From positions 186,001-250,000 of the forward strand of contig JAGMUV010000029.1 of the NCBI GenBank assembly GCA_020744425.1: a stretch of 64,000 nt of DNA, given 5' to 3'. This DNA comes from Dactylonectria macrodidyma. Taxonomy: Eukaryota > Ascomycota > Sordariomycetes > Hypocreales > Nectriaceae. The notes beneath the pieces were generated by a model. The model was given only the letters and a program-made list of their open reading frames with translations, did not search any database and had not been told where the DNA came from. This document shows positions 32,801 through 44,176 of this stretch, in pieces. Both the position numbers and the translations under genes were made by a program. Position 1 is the stretch's first letter; every line of letters begins with the position of its first letter.

Positions 32801-33993
32801 TGATCAACAATCAGTGCAAGATTGCAAAATCCCTGGATCGCAGCTCGCCTGACCTCTTTGGTGGACTGCCAGTTATCATTTTCTTTGGGGACTTCTTCCA
32901 ATTCCCGCCTGTAAAAGGGCCAGCACTGTGGAGAGAACCGAGACATGGGAATAGTGGGGATGCCAATGGCCAGATGGTCTGGCATCTGTTCAAAGAAGTA
33001 ATTATCCTCAATGAGCAGATAAGACAAGCACAGGACCCCATATTCCGAGATTTGGTCCGCCGAGCAAGGGCTTCTGCCTTGACTGAAGAAGATCTGGCTT
33101 TGCTAAACACCAGAGTGATAACTTCTCTTTTCATGCCGGAACTGGAAGGTGCAACTTTCGTTTCGAAATTGAACGCACTTCGACATCATCTCAATCTCGT
33201 CAGAACGGAACACTTTGCTCGATGTCGATCACAACGAATTTACATCTTCCCAGCCCAGCACAGCAGAACCACTTCTACATCCTCTTTCCTTCTTTATCTT
33301 GAAGACTTGCTTCAACAAAGGGATCAAGGTACTAAAATCCCTTTTCAAGGCCTTTTCCTCTACACACCGGGGACGCCTGGGGTAATTCTTGCTAACATCT
33401 GCACCCTTCTTGGACATATCAATGGCACACGTAGTATTCCTTCAGGTATCGTTATTGACCCATCAGGTATGCCTTCCCACGACCGATTACACGACATGCA
33501 GTTACACTAACAATGGACAGCGGACTTTTTCGAGATTGATGACCTGTTCATCTTATGTACTAAACCGCCAGCCTGTGTTCTATTCCACCAAGAGAATCCG
33601 AAGCACCTTGGCTTTGAACATCTCCAGGCTAACGACTTCCCTGTTTTCCCTATAGAGAGATCAATCACCATCAAGACATATTCCATACGGAGAAAACAAG
33701 TTCCAATATGTTCAGCATTTAGCCTGACGGACTATAAAGTACAAGGGGCGACTCTCAAGACAGCAGTCCTTAACCTAAAAGATAATCCGTCTGTCAAGGG
33801 TCAAGACATGCATAAGAAGTTTTATTCTATGCTAGTCCAACTTTCGCGTCCTCAATCTTTAGATGGTCTGTATCTCTTACAGAAACTTGAGATAAAGGAC
33901 CTCCGATTTCGTCCACATAATGCGCTACTCACTGAGATAGAAAGGCTTCATAAACTCGAGGAGGAAACCATACGCACATGGACAAGACAGTAA
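29881..33993 (+). pseudogene. Helitron Rep/helicase, one frame with nine stops
   Basis: One reading frame runs through 4.1 kb. It begins after an intron-like acceptor with FARHKTFMYLLYDVIQLRR. The Rep-type segment holds the HUH motif (GRGMLHLHVLIWL, near 30455-30490). The PIF1-type helicase has Walker A GEGGTGKSR near 32530 and Walker B IIIMDEVSIL near 32750-32780. FFGDFFQFPPV, a C-terminal DYKVQGATL and VQLSRPQSLDGLYLL follow. In-frame stops lie at 30535, 30880, 30892, 31255, 31258, 32191, 32476, 32737 and 33508: seven TAG, two TAA, no TGA and no frameshift. Several replace Trp expected in the family (for example the double TAG after QVNL). This pattern fits RIP of a once-intact gene. Element ends were not identified. 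Confidence 0.85.
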
Positions 33994-34830
33994 ATTTTGA
34001 CTTTCTCAATCTACATTCTAGTTATATAATACCGGTACATTAGAAGCCTATAAATAGATTATAGATACACTACCTGTCAGGCACGGGCAAGGGAGAAGAA
34101 ACCAGGCGGGGAAGAAAAGGTGATGTAAGAGGACGGAGTGGTAGCTTTCACCACCCAATCACGGACTCTTCTGGGCAAGGTAACACGGTAGATCGGTCAA
34201 CCAAAGGAGCCACAATGACAGCTCAGGAACTGACATGCTACCTATTACACATAGGCCAATGCCGTACCCTCACAGGTGTTGACGCGCGGGGTGCCAGAGA
34301 AAGGCACCTGGCGGAGCTATGAAGCTACCGGTAACTGTGATAGTCCAGGGTGACCCTCGCGCCTGACGCCCAAGGCCATATCCTTGACACCATGTACCTT
34401 AATAGTGGCCTCTGATTTTAGCGTCCCACACCAGTCAGAGCCCGCTATTCCCGCCTTCCACTGTGTTCCCAGCCTCGTTCATCGTTCAATCATTCCAGAG
34501 TTCCGGGGCATCTGCCTGCGTCAGCGGGCGTTACCAGTTGCCGTAATGGAGAGGTGAAACCACTACTAGAATAGGTCTAGGAAGGGGTTTAGTTTCCCAA
34601 CTTGTCTAATTTTGACTTTCGGTAATCCTGCCAGACGCCAGCCTGAAGGAGTTTGTCGCTTAGTCCGACGGGCCAATAAGAGACCAGCGGCATTTGTGGC
34701 CGGACTAGTGCATGGCAAAATCCGAGACTAAAGTCGTCGTTAAAAGTCACCACAGACCGCTCAATCACCAGTTTACTGCCGAACATCGGCGCGGTCGTAT
34801 TGTTACAGTTGACCCATTCGAATATCTAGT
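33994..34830. other. Non-coding boundary between the transposon region and the metabolic cluster
   Basis: No ORF of known family is seen. The last few hundred bases should contain the promoter of the MFS gene. No terminal structure of the preceding Helitron could be fixed. Confidence 0.5.
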
Positions 34831-36654
34831 ATGGACTCTGTACGCTTCGCCATCGGCTCCCGGGGGTCCATCACCTTGATGCTCCTGGCCAGCATCTTCT
34901 CTCTGTGCCTCGCCGGGTTTGACGCGAGCCTTATTGGCAACCTTAACGTGGTCCCGAGATACACTGAATGTGAGTCATGAATCGAATAATGATGCAGCTT
35001 ATTAACTCCTCCCCTAGACTTCAAGCTTACGACAGACTTGGTCGCTTTGAATACTGCCATAGTCAGCGCCGGACAAGTCGTAAGCGGACTTTCTGCTGGC
35101 CACCTCTCCGATCACTTTGGCCGCCGGGCCGCCCTTGGCATCGGTGCGTCTATCATTATAATTGGGGCTGTCCTGCAGGCCAGTGCAACCACTGAGGCAC
35201 AGTTCTGTGTTGGGAGGTTCGTTGAAGGTTTTGCCTTTACAATTGTCCAGACGTCCTCGACGACATGGATTATGGAGAGCATGCCCCCGAAGCACCGCGG
35301 CATCTTGATGGGGATTTTGATTTCCTCAATTCCCCTTTCGGGAGTCCTGTCTTCTGGAATCAACATTGGCACCTTCAACCTTGAGAATAATTGGGCATGG
35401 AGGAGTGGGTTCATCGTAAGGGCACCTATCGCACTCCCATCAACGCATCAGTACTGACTCTTCTAGGTGGAAATCGCGTTCCCGTTATTTTCGCTATGCC
35501 TTCTTCCTTTCACGCACGAGTCTCCGCGATGGCTGGTCTACAAAGGCCGCTCGACCGAGGTGAGTAAATGGACCTCGCCAACACAACAACGTGCTCTAAG
35601 CAGAAGCGCGCAGGCCTTGGCAGTGATATGCCATCTCCACGCATACGGAAACGCCGGTGGTCCAGAGGTCCGCAGGGAGTTTGCTGAGATTAGCGAAGTA
35701 ATCGAAAAAGAGAGGCAGATTGAGAAACCGTGGAAAAGTCTCATCGCACCACGTACGTTACGTCCTCCGTCCACTTCGTCTGCGCCACCTATGTCCGGAA
35801 GGGGCCTTGCGACCAGCTAAAACTAAAACTGCACAGGCTCTAATCTCAAGCGATTCTCTTACTCTGCCTTGACCATGATCTTCTATCAAATCACCGGATC
35901 AAATACTCTTATGTAAGTGGAAGGTCCGCTGCAACACCGCCGTCTCGCCTAACAAGGAACAGCTTCTTTTTCCCTCTCATTTTGGCTAACGCGGGTATCA
36001 ATTCCGTCAAGACCATTCTGATCGTGATCACCTGTCTCACGGGCTGCATCTTCTTCTGTGTCATCACTGGCGGCTGGCTAAGCGACAGGTTTGGTCGCAA
36101 GAAAATCCTCGGTAAGCGGCGTAGAATCCGGAATGATGTCCAGAGATGGATCAACGCTGACTATCGTAATAGTCACTGGAACCATCGTTATGGACCTGTG
36201 CTTGGTAGTTCTCGCTGTTCTCTCATACCTCTCAGCATCACGAAAGAGCACAGCCTACGGACCCGGTGCTATCGCTGCCGTTCTGGTATTTCAGTTCGCG
36301 TCATATAATTCCTGGATGATTCTCAACTACACATATCCATTGGAAGTCTTGAGCTTTACCCAACGAGCCAAAGGAGTAGCAGCATCTCAGTCTTTGAGCT
36401 ACGCCTTTAGCTTTCTAACCCTCTACACCATCCCCATAGCGCTCAAGCACATTGGATGGAAGTTTTACGTCATCAACGCATCTTGGAATCTCGTTATTCT
36501 CGCTGTGGTCATCTTTTACTTCGAGGAAACAAAGGGCAAGACGTTGGAGGCAGCGGGAAATACAATTGAAGGGCAAGCTGTGGATGAGTCTATGAGCACA
36601 GAAGAGCGTAAGGGCAGCTTGAAATCGGTCACTGGTAAAGGAGAAGGCTGTTGA
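34831..36654 (+). CDS. MFS sugar-porter family transporter
   Basis: Seven exons (34831-34969, 35018-35415, 35467-35559, 35614-35752, 35837-35912, 35963-36111, 36173-36654) give 491 residues. The sugar-porter signatures are present: GHLSDHFGRRAA in loop 2-3, HESPRWLVYKGR after helix 6, GGWLSDRFGRKK in loop 8-9, and the C-terminal FEETKGKTLE (PETKGK-type). Hydrophobic segments fit 12 membrane helices. Members of this family import hexoses, inositol, quinate or other small hydrophilic compounds at the plasma membrane; substrate cannot be read here. As first gene of the cluster it may import the substrate. Exon phases were checked and all close. The third acceptor was chosen as GCGCAG at 35613, because an earlier AG breaks the frame. 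Confidence 0.85.
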
Positions 36655-36870
36655 GGGGCGGGCACATCATTTTGGAAATTCAATGTCACAAGTCGTGCTT
36701 GAGCGGTGGCGACAGTACGAAAGAGGACTAGGTAGCGGAGAGGGTGCCCGAGGTGTAGCGCATCATTGACCGGAAGGTGTGTGAATATTGAATGGCAAAC
36801 TACCAATTTCACCGAAATGAGAATTGAGCCAGGGCTGCGGAAATGAGGGCAAATCTTATAGACTGCCAAA

Positions 36871-36878
36871 GGACTCCG
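36871..36878 (+). promoter_or_regulatory. GGACTCCG motif upstream of the gene at 37130
   Basis: GGACTCCGTCCG lies 259 bp upstream of the ATG at 37130 and 217 bp past the MFS stop. It is one of five exact octamers in cluster intergenic regions. Confidence 0.5.
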
Positions 36879-37129
36879 TCCGCTACCGGAAGAACCGGCG
36901 ATGGCCACTCGCGAGGTTCCTCGAACACTGTCCCGGTATAACTACATGTCGTATTCTTGTTAGTTCTGCTGCTGCTCAAATATTCTCTCACTGTTTTCTC
37001 AAGGGGTTCGCTCCTCCATAGAATTGAGGCTTTACGGGAACAATCATCAACCTGGGTGAGAGGCATACATTCCGCCTCCATCAGCAAAAAGCCACCGCTA
37101 TTATCAATCCTGACACGTCCGTATCTACA

Positions 37130-38003
37130 ATGAGTGTACTTGGTAAGCTCAAGAACTCGGCGAGGCTGAGTGCAATCGCCGGCGTTGTTGGTATGGGGTC
37201 ATTTCAAGTCTGGTCCAGGAACTGTGTCATCGAGAGCAAGCCAGAGGGCATGGATACTCTTTTACAAAGCCCACTTTATCATAGACTCAATCCCGTGGCA
37301 AATCCCGCCATTTACGATCGGTGCACCCGATACGTGGATATCTCGCAGATTAAACCAGAACTCCTCGACGATGCCCGTTCTGGTGGGCCAAAGCTTGTCA
37401 ACGCCTTTAGCGGAGGCGTTTGGGGTGCTCTAGGTGAGTCTGAACCCGGCGCTTGATACTAGGGTGTCCTCAATGCGAGGGAATTCTAACAGTATGGTGC
37501 AGGATTTCGGGTACAGCATAAGTATCTGGAATCAAAGTACAAGGACGAGAAGACTGCCCATCAAGTATGGGACGTGGCCGAGCTGCTAGAAGAGAGTTAC
37601 GAGCAAGGTAATCTTTCCAGGTTGGGTCTCTGCGCATGATCGACAGCCTGCGCAATGACTAGAAACTCGCTAACACGCATTGACAGGCACAGAATTTGTG
37701 GCACATTTCAACGTGCTAAGACGGACCCCATCCAGCATCCTTTTCCGCTGCGGCGACTTCCCTTTCGTGGCACCCAACGGGCCACGTGCCCAAGATAGCC
37801 TGATTGAGTTGCGCGCCAACCTCAAGCCGGAGGAGCAGCGGATCGAATTCCAATTCGACAGTGTCATCTTCCAAGGTCTTGACAAAATTGACCACGTGCC
37901 GCCGCCAGTAGCGGTCCTGGTGATTCCAGTGATGATGACCTGGGCACACCAGCAATACACTAAGGCGTTGGTTGAGACGGGGGTCCGCAATGTTCTGCGA
38001 TAG
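37130..38003 (+). CDS. Protein of unknown function, cluster gene
   Basis: Three exons (37130-37433, 37503-37607, 37687-38003) give 241 residues; all junctions are GT-AG and in phase. A short hydrophobic N-terminal segment (LSAIAGVVGMGSFQVW) could be a signal or membrane anchor. A soluble alpha/beta region follows with HKYLESKYKDEKTAHQVWDVAELLEESYEQGTEF at about 107-140, and near the end VPPPVAVLVIPVMMTWAHQQY. The segment FVAHFNVLRRTPSSILFRCGDFPF and the alternating pattern recall ligand-binding beta barrels, but I do not recognise the family. A GGACTCCG site lies 259 bp upstream, suggesting co-regulation with the cluster. Confidence 0.75.
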
Positions 38004-38116
38004 CAATGTCCTAGTTCTACCACGTGAGGCCGATAGAGCGGGGGGCCAACCTCCCCTGCCCTGCAATAGAATCCAACTTCGCCACGAGTCCGCAATAACA
38101 CAACTTCACGAGGCGC

Positions 38117-38215
38117 CGGAGTGGAGACGCGATTGTCCGAAGGCTCGGAGTGGAGACACGTTTCTCCGGTGGCTGCTCGGAGTGGAGATGCAGTTCTCCA
38201 GTGGCTGCTCGGAGT
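38117..38215. repeat. Tandem array of a 29-32-bp unit carrying CGGAGT
   Basis: CGGAGTGGA occurs at 38117, 38146, 38178 and 38210, spaced 29, 32 and 32 bp. The later units share GCTCGGAGTGGAGATGCAG with few changes. CGGAGT is the reverse complement of the ACTCCG core found in the other cluster promoters. The array sits between the stop at 38003 and the ATG at 38703. No coding function is apparent. Confidence 0.85.
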
Positions 38216-38702
38216 GGAAATACATTCCTCCGACAAGAGTTCATCGCTCCGAGTTAATCGTTGGACGGCCGACACAAAAGGCCGATTCATTGAGTGGCGC
38301 TGAGTAAGATGCCAGAACTTCGCATCGTGGTGTCAGATATGGACAAGATCAGTCCGCGTTTAACACCGGTACAGTGAGGTGAGCCTTGTCCAAGCCAGGG
38401 TTGTCGGTATGTCCGGAGCGGTGGCTCCCCGTGACGCCGCGGACGACTCAGCGGTTGCATGTCCATTCGTAGTCCCCAGAAAGAAGAGTGAAATAAAAAT
38501 AAATAAAAATACAATAATAGAATACTGCGGAATAGTAGTCCGTATCCACCCTTGCATCGTGTTATCCAAGTATCTACCGGACACGACAGACCGATGTCGA
38601 TTTATTAAACTAACTAGTACCTCGGCCTCACAGCCAGTAACCAACGCTCTATTGCACACCACAGTTTTAAACTACCACTCAAAATCACATTATATTGTCG
38701 AA

Positions 38703-39291
38703 ATGGTCAGAGTCCACGGAGCTGGAACAATCCCCGTCAACGGTCCTTCTGACCCTTTCGTTCTTACACGCGACCAACTCTGGCAGGCGCTGCAACGAAA
38801 GATTCGTCACCCAGAAGAATTTGTCCCAGTGCTCAGCAGTTGCAAGGTCCATAAAGACGAGAATGGCATCGTTGAACGTGATGTTGTGCTCGATTTCGGA
38901 AAATGGGGTACAAGACCGATGAGTGAAACCGTCACTTCGATCGGAGACCTATGGGTAGGCCCACTGGAGGGGTCCTCTGAGAGCCAGCTAACACTTTCTA
39001 GATCCGCTTTGCGCAATCAGAAGGATCCGTGAGCACAAACCTAATCTCCTTCTATCCGGACGTATCCGACACCAACTTGATGCTCACCTACATCTTCGAA
39101 TGGGACTTTCCATCTGTGCAGGAGGGCACACCAGAGCACAAGGAGCTGCTGACAGAGATGAGTACAGTATGATAACTTTGGTCCATGTGAGCGGGGAGAG
39201 CACAACTAACTAGAAACAGATGGCTATCATGGGAGTGGTGAAGTCTTGTGAGAGAGCCCGGGAATTGGTGACGGAAGGAATGATTAAATAG
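38703..39291 (+). CDS. DUF1857 / AtaL-like SRPBCC protein
   Basis: Three exons (38703-38954, 39002-39166, 39214-39291) encode 164 residues, the usual size for this family. Family features are visible: an N-terminal strand with a Pro-rich turn and VLTRDQLWQALQRKIRHPEEFVPVL, then FGKWGTRPMSETVTSIGDLW, a central ISFYPDVSDTNLMLTYIFEWDFPSV, and a C-terminal helix VVKSCERARELVTEGMIK. SRPBCC folds form a deep hydrophobic pocket, and fungal members occur in secondary-metabolite and catabolic clusters, where a cyclase, dehydratase or ligand-binding role is proposed. No catalytic residue can be named. The repeat array at 38117-38215 lies in its upstream region. Confidence 0.85.
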
Positions 39292-39830
39292 ATACGTCGC
39301 TTGGACTTGAATCTGTATCCTAGCTACTGTAGATCGGATTCCATTTGCTCCCATTAACTACAAGGTCATTCAATCAAATTGTACAAGTTGAAGATATTTA
39401 CAATATAACCTGTGCGTGGGTTCAACGCGCAGGTTGGCGGATCCAGATATCCGTCTTGAGAGAATAAAGCATACATTCCGTAGTCAAGCAACTCCTTTGA
39501 ATGTAGAATCTTCGTAGATCGTTCGCAGATACCAATTAAACAAGCACCGTTTCCCTTTGGGATGGTTGGATGAATTGAAGCATCCAAATGCTACTCCGTG
39601 GTCCTTTCTGGCCTTGGCTGATGATGGTGCCTAAACCTATGGTTTAAAGTATCGGCCCCATTAGCGTTGCGGGCAAAAGCCCGTCGCTCGGCCCCTCGGG
39701 TGAGCCGGGCCTGAATCTCCGGCTGGCGTGTGAAAGGCAAGGGTGCAAAAGAAATACTATATAGGTATATAACATATGTGACGTACAGACCGGATCCACC
39801 AAGTTCGTTATATCCTCTCCACGTACGAAT
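39292..39830. promoter_or_regulatory. Upstream region of the SnoaL-like gene
   Basis: No ORF of known family is seen. ACTCCGTG at 39593-39600 lies about 235 bp upstream of the ATG at 39831, the same distance range as the GGACTCCG sites. Confidence 0.35.
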
Positions 39831-40652
39831 ATGACAGACCTCCATAGCCTCGCAACAGGGTGGAGGCCCCTTTCTGCTATCCGCAACAACGGCCCTGACA
39901 ACCTCGCAATTGAGCGATACAAGCTCCGAGAGTTGGCAGAAGGATGGCCCATGTACAGGTATGTAACAACCCTTCGGACATTGGTTCCTTGGTTGACTTT
40001 GTTAAAATCGCAGAGATGCGTGTGAATGGGACAACCTGCTCTCCATCTTCCATCCAGACGCGCACATCTATACGACCTGGACAGGCCGATGCCACCATCG
40101 AGATTTCATTGCCGCGTCTAAAGCTGGTATGGACAAGGGAACATTCATCATGCACCGCTGCCATGGGTTGTCGACCGACATTAACCCGGAAGCCACGCGC
40201 GCGGTGACCAAGATGAAGGCCACCATCACTCAACGCTTCACAATAGATGAATGCGAGGTGGACGCGGAAAGCGATTGCCGCTTTTGCTTCTTTTGGGAGA
40301 AGACGGGCGGGGAATGGAGGGCTCGCTATGTGAGGTGAGCAACTCTCGGTACCGTTTGAGAGATCAACTCGTTTGCTGACGCGGCTGGTATATTCGTAGA
40401 CACTGGTATGAGAAGGACAAATTGATTCCAGTGAATCCTGCAGAGGTACCGACTCTCGATAAAGAAAGGTTGGCCTCGTTTCCACCTGGCTATCGTTATC
40501 TTGCGTATTGCCAGGAGGCTACAATGGGTGTCAAAGTTCTTCTGGACATGCCGGGCCATCGACGGGATTCGCCAAGTGTCAACGGAGACAAGCATAATGA
40601 GCTTTACCAACAGTGCAAGTCGTGGGTTGAGGGTGAGGTGGTGCAGCTGTAG
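39831..40652 (+). CDS. SnoaL-like (NTF2-fold) protein
   Basis: Three exons (39831-39958, 40014-40334, 40400-40652) give 233 residues. The core reads [17 protein letters not shown] ... [32 protein letters not shown], then THRITQ-like strands ([46 protein letters not shown]). This is the layout of the fungal SnoaL_4-type alpha+beta barrel with Asp and His residues lining the pocket. Family members act as polyketide cyclases, dehydratases, isomerases or hydroxylases; the reaction here cannot be told. The C-terminal extension ([19 protein letters not shown]) is usual for the fungal subgroup. The gene is between the DUF1857 and YCII genes. Confidence 0.85.
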
Positions 40653-40879
40653 TCACCGAATAGTATTACCATTCATCGTCTGTGGAATCTTAGATTCCAC
40701 TCGTCCAGGTTATCAACATGGGTTTCTAGCTAGCCGGACCATCGTAGATATCACTTTAATTGCTCATACAGTGGTATCTAGACTATTGCCATTCAGTAAG
40801 CTTATGTCCATACACATTTGACTGTCGAATGGTCCAATATAGCTAACTTCTACCAAACACCACCCTCGTCTACTTTACT

Positions 40880-41341
40880 TCACAGAGGCTGCCTCATGGT
40901 GCTGACGAAGGGAACAATGACCAAGGTATCTGGATCCCAAACACCGTCTTTGTAGAATGCGTCACTCTTGATTCGCGTTTCGATCACATCCTTGCTAACC
41001 GCTCGGCAGATGAGAGCGCTGCCCGTCAACTTAACATCCTTCAAGTCTTCGACATGTTCAGCGATAGAAAACCCTATTGCATTTGAGTAACCGTCAGTCA
41101 GTGTGAACAGTCTGGGGCCAAGGATCGCTGCGGATCCAATGCAACATACCTCCAAGCTTCCACATGTCCTTAGGATCCAGCTTTATTCCGGCAAGGTGAG
41201 CACTAATACAAGTCGTTTCAGCAAGTGGTCTCTGAAAACTATATTCTTGATGAGATGCAGAGGTACGTACGGCAAGGATGTCATGCGCTTCTCGCCAGCG
41301 TCTTTACGGTCCTGAATGACCACTAACCACTCTCGATTCAT
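40880..41341 (-). CDS. YCII-related domain protein
   Basis: Three exons on the minus strand (41267-41341, 41150-41231, 40880-41073) give 116 residues. MNREWLVVIQDRKDAGEKRM is the YCII opening strand. ISAHLAGIKLDPKDMWKLGG supplies the conserved His and helix, and LKDVKLTGSALICRAVSKD ... SDAFYKDGVWDPDTLVIVPF is the typical ending. YCII domains are small ferredoxin-like folds related to muconolactone isomerases and chlorinated-aromatic catabolic proteins; a His-Asp pair is thought to be catalytic. The first donor (GTACCT) is weak and was picked because it closes the frame. The promoter is shared with the divergent FMO gene. Confidence 0.8.
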
Positions 41342-41490
41342 GTTTCTGGTGATGTAGATTTCGTACGGATAATGAAGTATACGACCACGGCGTAGTGTGC
41401 CGCTGGGCTGAGAAAATGACACAAATATACAGCCTAGAAAGCAACCACATGCGGGCAACTTGGCCGAACTTACAAATCGCACACCATTCT

Positions 41491-41513
41491 GGACTCCGTG
41501 CGGTACGATACCG
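41491..41513. promoter_or_regulatory. GGACTCCG motif plus CGG-N7-CCG palindrome, divergent promoter
   Basis: GGACTCCGTG (41491-41500) abuts the perfect palindrome CGGTACGATACCG (41501-41513), a form bound by many Zn2Cys6 proteins. The site is 150 bp upstream of the YCII gene and 335 bp upstream of the FMO ATG. Confidence 0.5.
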
Positions 41514-41825
41514 TCGTCGGATTTGCGGCTCCGAAGTTCGGTGAAATGCCGATGTTGTGTGGACTGTCACGCGCTTGCTACAACCTTCCGCTCAACGATT
41601 CGAAAATGGTAAAGCTCCTCGGTTTTTGGGTCCGTATTCTAGATTGCTGTTCGGTCTTTGTTCTTCTAGCAGTCCGGGAATCATTCCCTAGCTGCTGCTC
41701 TACACTTTCGTTCTCATTACACTGTCGCCAAGGAAGAAACTTTTATACTCCTGGATATCCGTACTGTAGTTGATTATGCCACTCATCTACAGAACATTGG
41801 ATCCATCGAAAGAAGTACAGCAACA

Positions 41826-43692
41826 ATGGAGACCATCGATGTTGTGATTATCGGGACCGGTATGTGAAGAATCTCATTTTGACAATATGAACCATCTCAC
41901 TCCAATAGGAATATTCGGTCTCGCAACAGCTCGCACATACTGCGAGGCTCACCCCGAAGCCAATGTTGTCATTCTCGAGGCCGCCGACTCTTTGGGCGGC
42001 ACCTGGGCGACACATCGACTATACCCGGGACTGAAGACCAACAATATCCTCGGCACCTACGAGTTCCCAGACTTCCCCATGCTTTCGCATGAGTTTGGTG
42101 TTGCCCCGTGGCAGCATATCCCGGGCACAAACCTCCACAACTATCTTGTCGAGTTTTCCGAGCATTTTGGACTCACCCCCAGGGTCAGGTTCAATACCAA
42201 GGTCGAAATCGTCGAACAGGGTGATGATGACACCTGGATTTTGACATTGCAAGAGAAAGGGGCACCGAGTTCAGTGGTCAAAACCAGCAAGCTGGTAGTT
42301 GCAACTGGCATGACGGGCAATCCGAACCTCCCTACTATACCAGGCGCTGCCGATTTTAAGGCTCCTATCTTCCATGCAAAAGACTTTCTTCAGCACAGTG
42401 ATCTGCTCAAGGTGGCAAAGCGCGTCGTTGTGTATGGCGGTGCGAAGTCAGCATGGGATGCCGTATATGCATATGCTTCCAGCGGCGTCTCGGTCGACTG
42501 GGTCATACGAGAGTCAGGCAAGGGTCCTTGCTGGATGGCCTCGCCGTTTGTAACCCCGCTTAGGATCTGGATCGAGAAGCTTGTGTTTATGCGCGTGCTA
42601 ACTTGGATGACGCCGTGTATCTGGGGCGCGAGAGATGGTTATGAGATGGTCAAGAACTTCCTCCATATTACTGTACTGGGTCGGTGGATCGTCTCGTCTT
42701 TTTTTGGAGGCATCGCCAACGATACCTTGGCCATTAACAACTTCGACGCCCATCCAGAGACAGCCAAGCTGAAGCCGTGGTCCGACGCCTTTTGGGGCGG
42801 CACGAGTTTGAGCATGCTCAACTATCCTACTGACTTCTTCGAACACCTGCGCAGCGGTCTGGTCAAGGTCCATCACGCCGACATCACGCATCTGACGTCT
42901 CGCACAGCGCACTTGTCGACAGGCGAGACCCTCACTGCCGATGCACTCCACTGCTCAACCGGCTGGAAGCATGAAGCCCCGATCAACGTATTGCCTGAGT
43001 CTTTGCTCCCTGAACTTGGTCTCCCCCACCTGGCTAGCGCAGCCCCATCGCAATCAGCCATCAAAGCAGACGACGAGATCCTAGCCCGTTTCCCCATGCT
43101 TAAAGACCAACCTGACCTCTACCCAAAGAACAAGAGCAGGCGCCTTCCCGTGGAGGAAGGTCTGTCCATCACCCCGTACCGGCTCTTCCGCTTCATGGTG
43201 CCCCCCAAATACATCCACAAACGCAACTTCGTGGTAGCCGGCGCAATGCTATCTCTTGGGCAGCCCATTTCGGCGCAGGTACAGGGGCTGTGGATCACCT
43301 CGTACCTCGATGGCACTCTCAACGTCCCCGATTCTGTTGATGAGGTAGAACATAGCGCAGAGTTGTTTTCTCGATACGGGAAGTGGCGCACTCCAGCTGG
43401 CTGTGGCAGCAAGCATGGCGATATGATCTTTGAGACGATGCCATACTGGGATCAACTGCTGCAGGATCTCGGCCTTCCTTACAAGCGCAAGTCCACCTGG
43501 CTACAGGAGATATTCATGCCATATGGAGTGGGTGACTATGCAGGACTCGTGCAGGAGTGGATTCAGCTCAAGAAGGCTGGAAGGTTGGCAGGAGGATGTG
43601 GTACTGCGCTACTCGACCGGGAGACGGGTAATGGCTCCACCAATTATGCGGTGAATGGACATTCCGAGACGAAGGAAATTGCTGGGATTTAA
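41826..43692 (+). CDS. Flavin-containing monooxygenase (FMO/BVMO-like)
   Basis: Two exons (41826-41859, 41909-43692) encode 605 residues. The short first exon encodes METIDVVIIGTG, and the FAD-binding GTGIFGLATA spans the junction, which fixes the start. LEAADSLGGTWA follows, then PIFHAKDF at the place of the FMO/BVMO fingerprint. The NADPH-binding motif is VVVYGGAKSAWDAV, and ALHCSTGWKHEAP is the third FAD contact. These enzymes use FAD, NADPH and O2 to oxygenate carbonyl, nitrogen or sulfur centres. The C-terminal part has moderately hydrophobic stretches that may associate with membranes. The fingerprint is not a strict FxGxxxHxxxW, so Baeyer-Villiger activity is not assured. Confidence 0.9.
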
Positions 43693-44176
43693 GCGCTGAG
43701 CCTGGAACTACTCTTATCGAGTAGGTCTCTGTTACCGAGCGATGTGGTAGTGTCGAGCTTAGCTCAAGGACAGACGGTATGGTTTTTGGTCATCGTACTT
43801 TACGTGGTGAGAATCGCAATAGAGCTCATTAGCGATTCTATTACTGCCTCCATGCCATTCTGTGAGCCATCAGCACCAATGCACCGCACCGCGGACATCT
43901 GGCATTGTTCAATGGAGCCATCAGGCTATAAAACACCACTAAAAGAAGTGCAATCACTTTACAACTCACTATCACTACGATTGCCGAATGCTCCCTTCTG
44001 CTTCGCTTTTGTAGGCGGCTAGTTCGACCATGATTACGATGCCCAACAATGGGTGAGTCAATATTGCGTACGACACTTCCAAACATAGGGCAGATTAGGA
44101 TCCCAAGGCTGAATCAAATTATATGGACACTATATATAGCTGAATACGATCAAACTATCTCTGATGCTCACCGGGA
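43693..44176. other. Intergenic between convergent FMO and FAD monooxygenase genes
   Basis: Both neighbours end here, so it should contain two 3' UTRs. Nothing else was recognised. Confidence 0.5.

Noticed and set aside
29881..33993. Reassigned stop codons (TAG/TAA read as an amino acid)
   Set aside because: Host genes in the window end at TAA and TAG at normal family C-termini, and the stops are confined almost wholly to transposons and two damaged genes. RIP explains them better.
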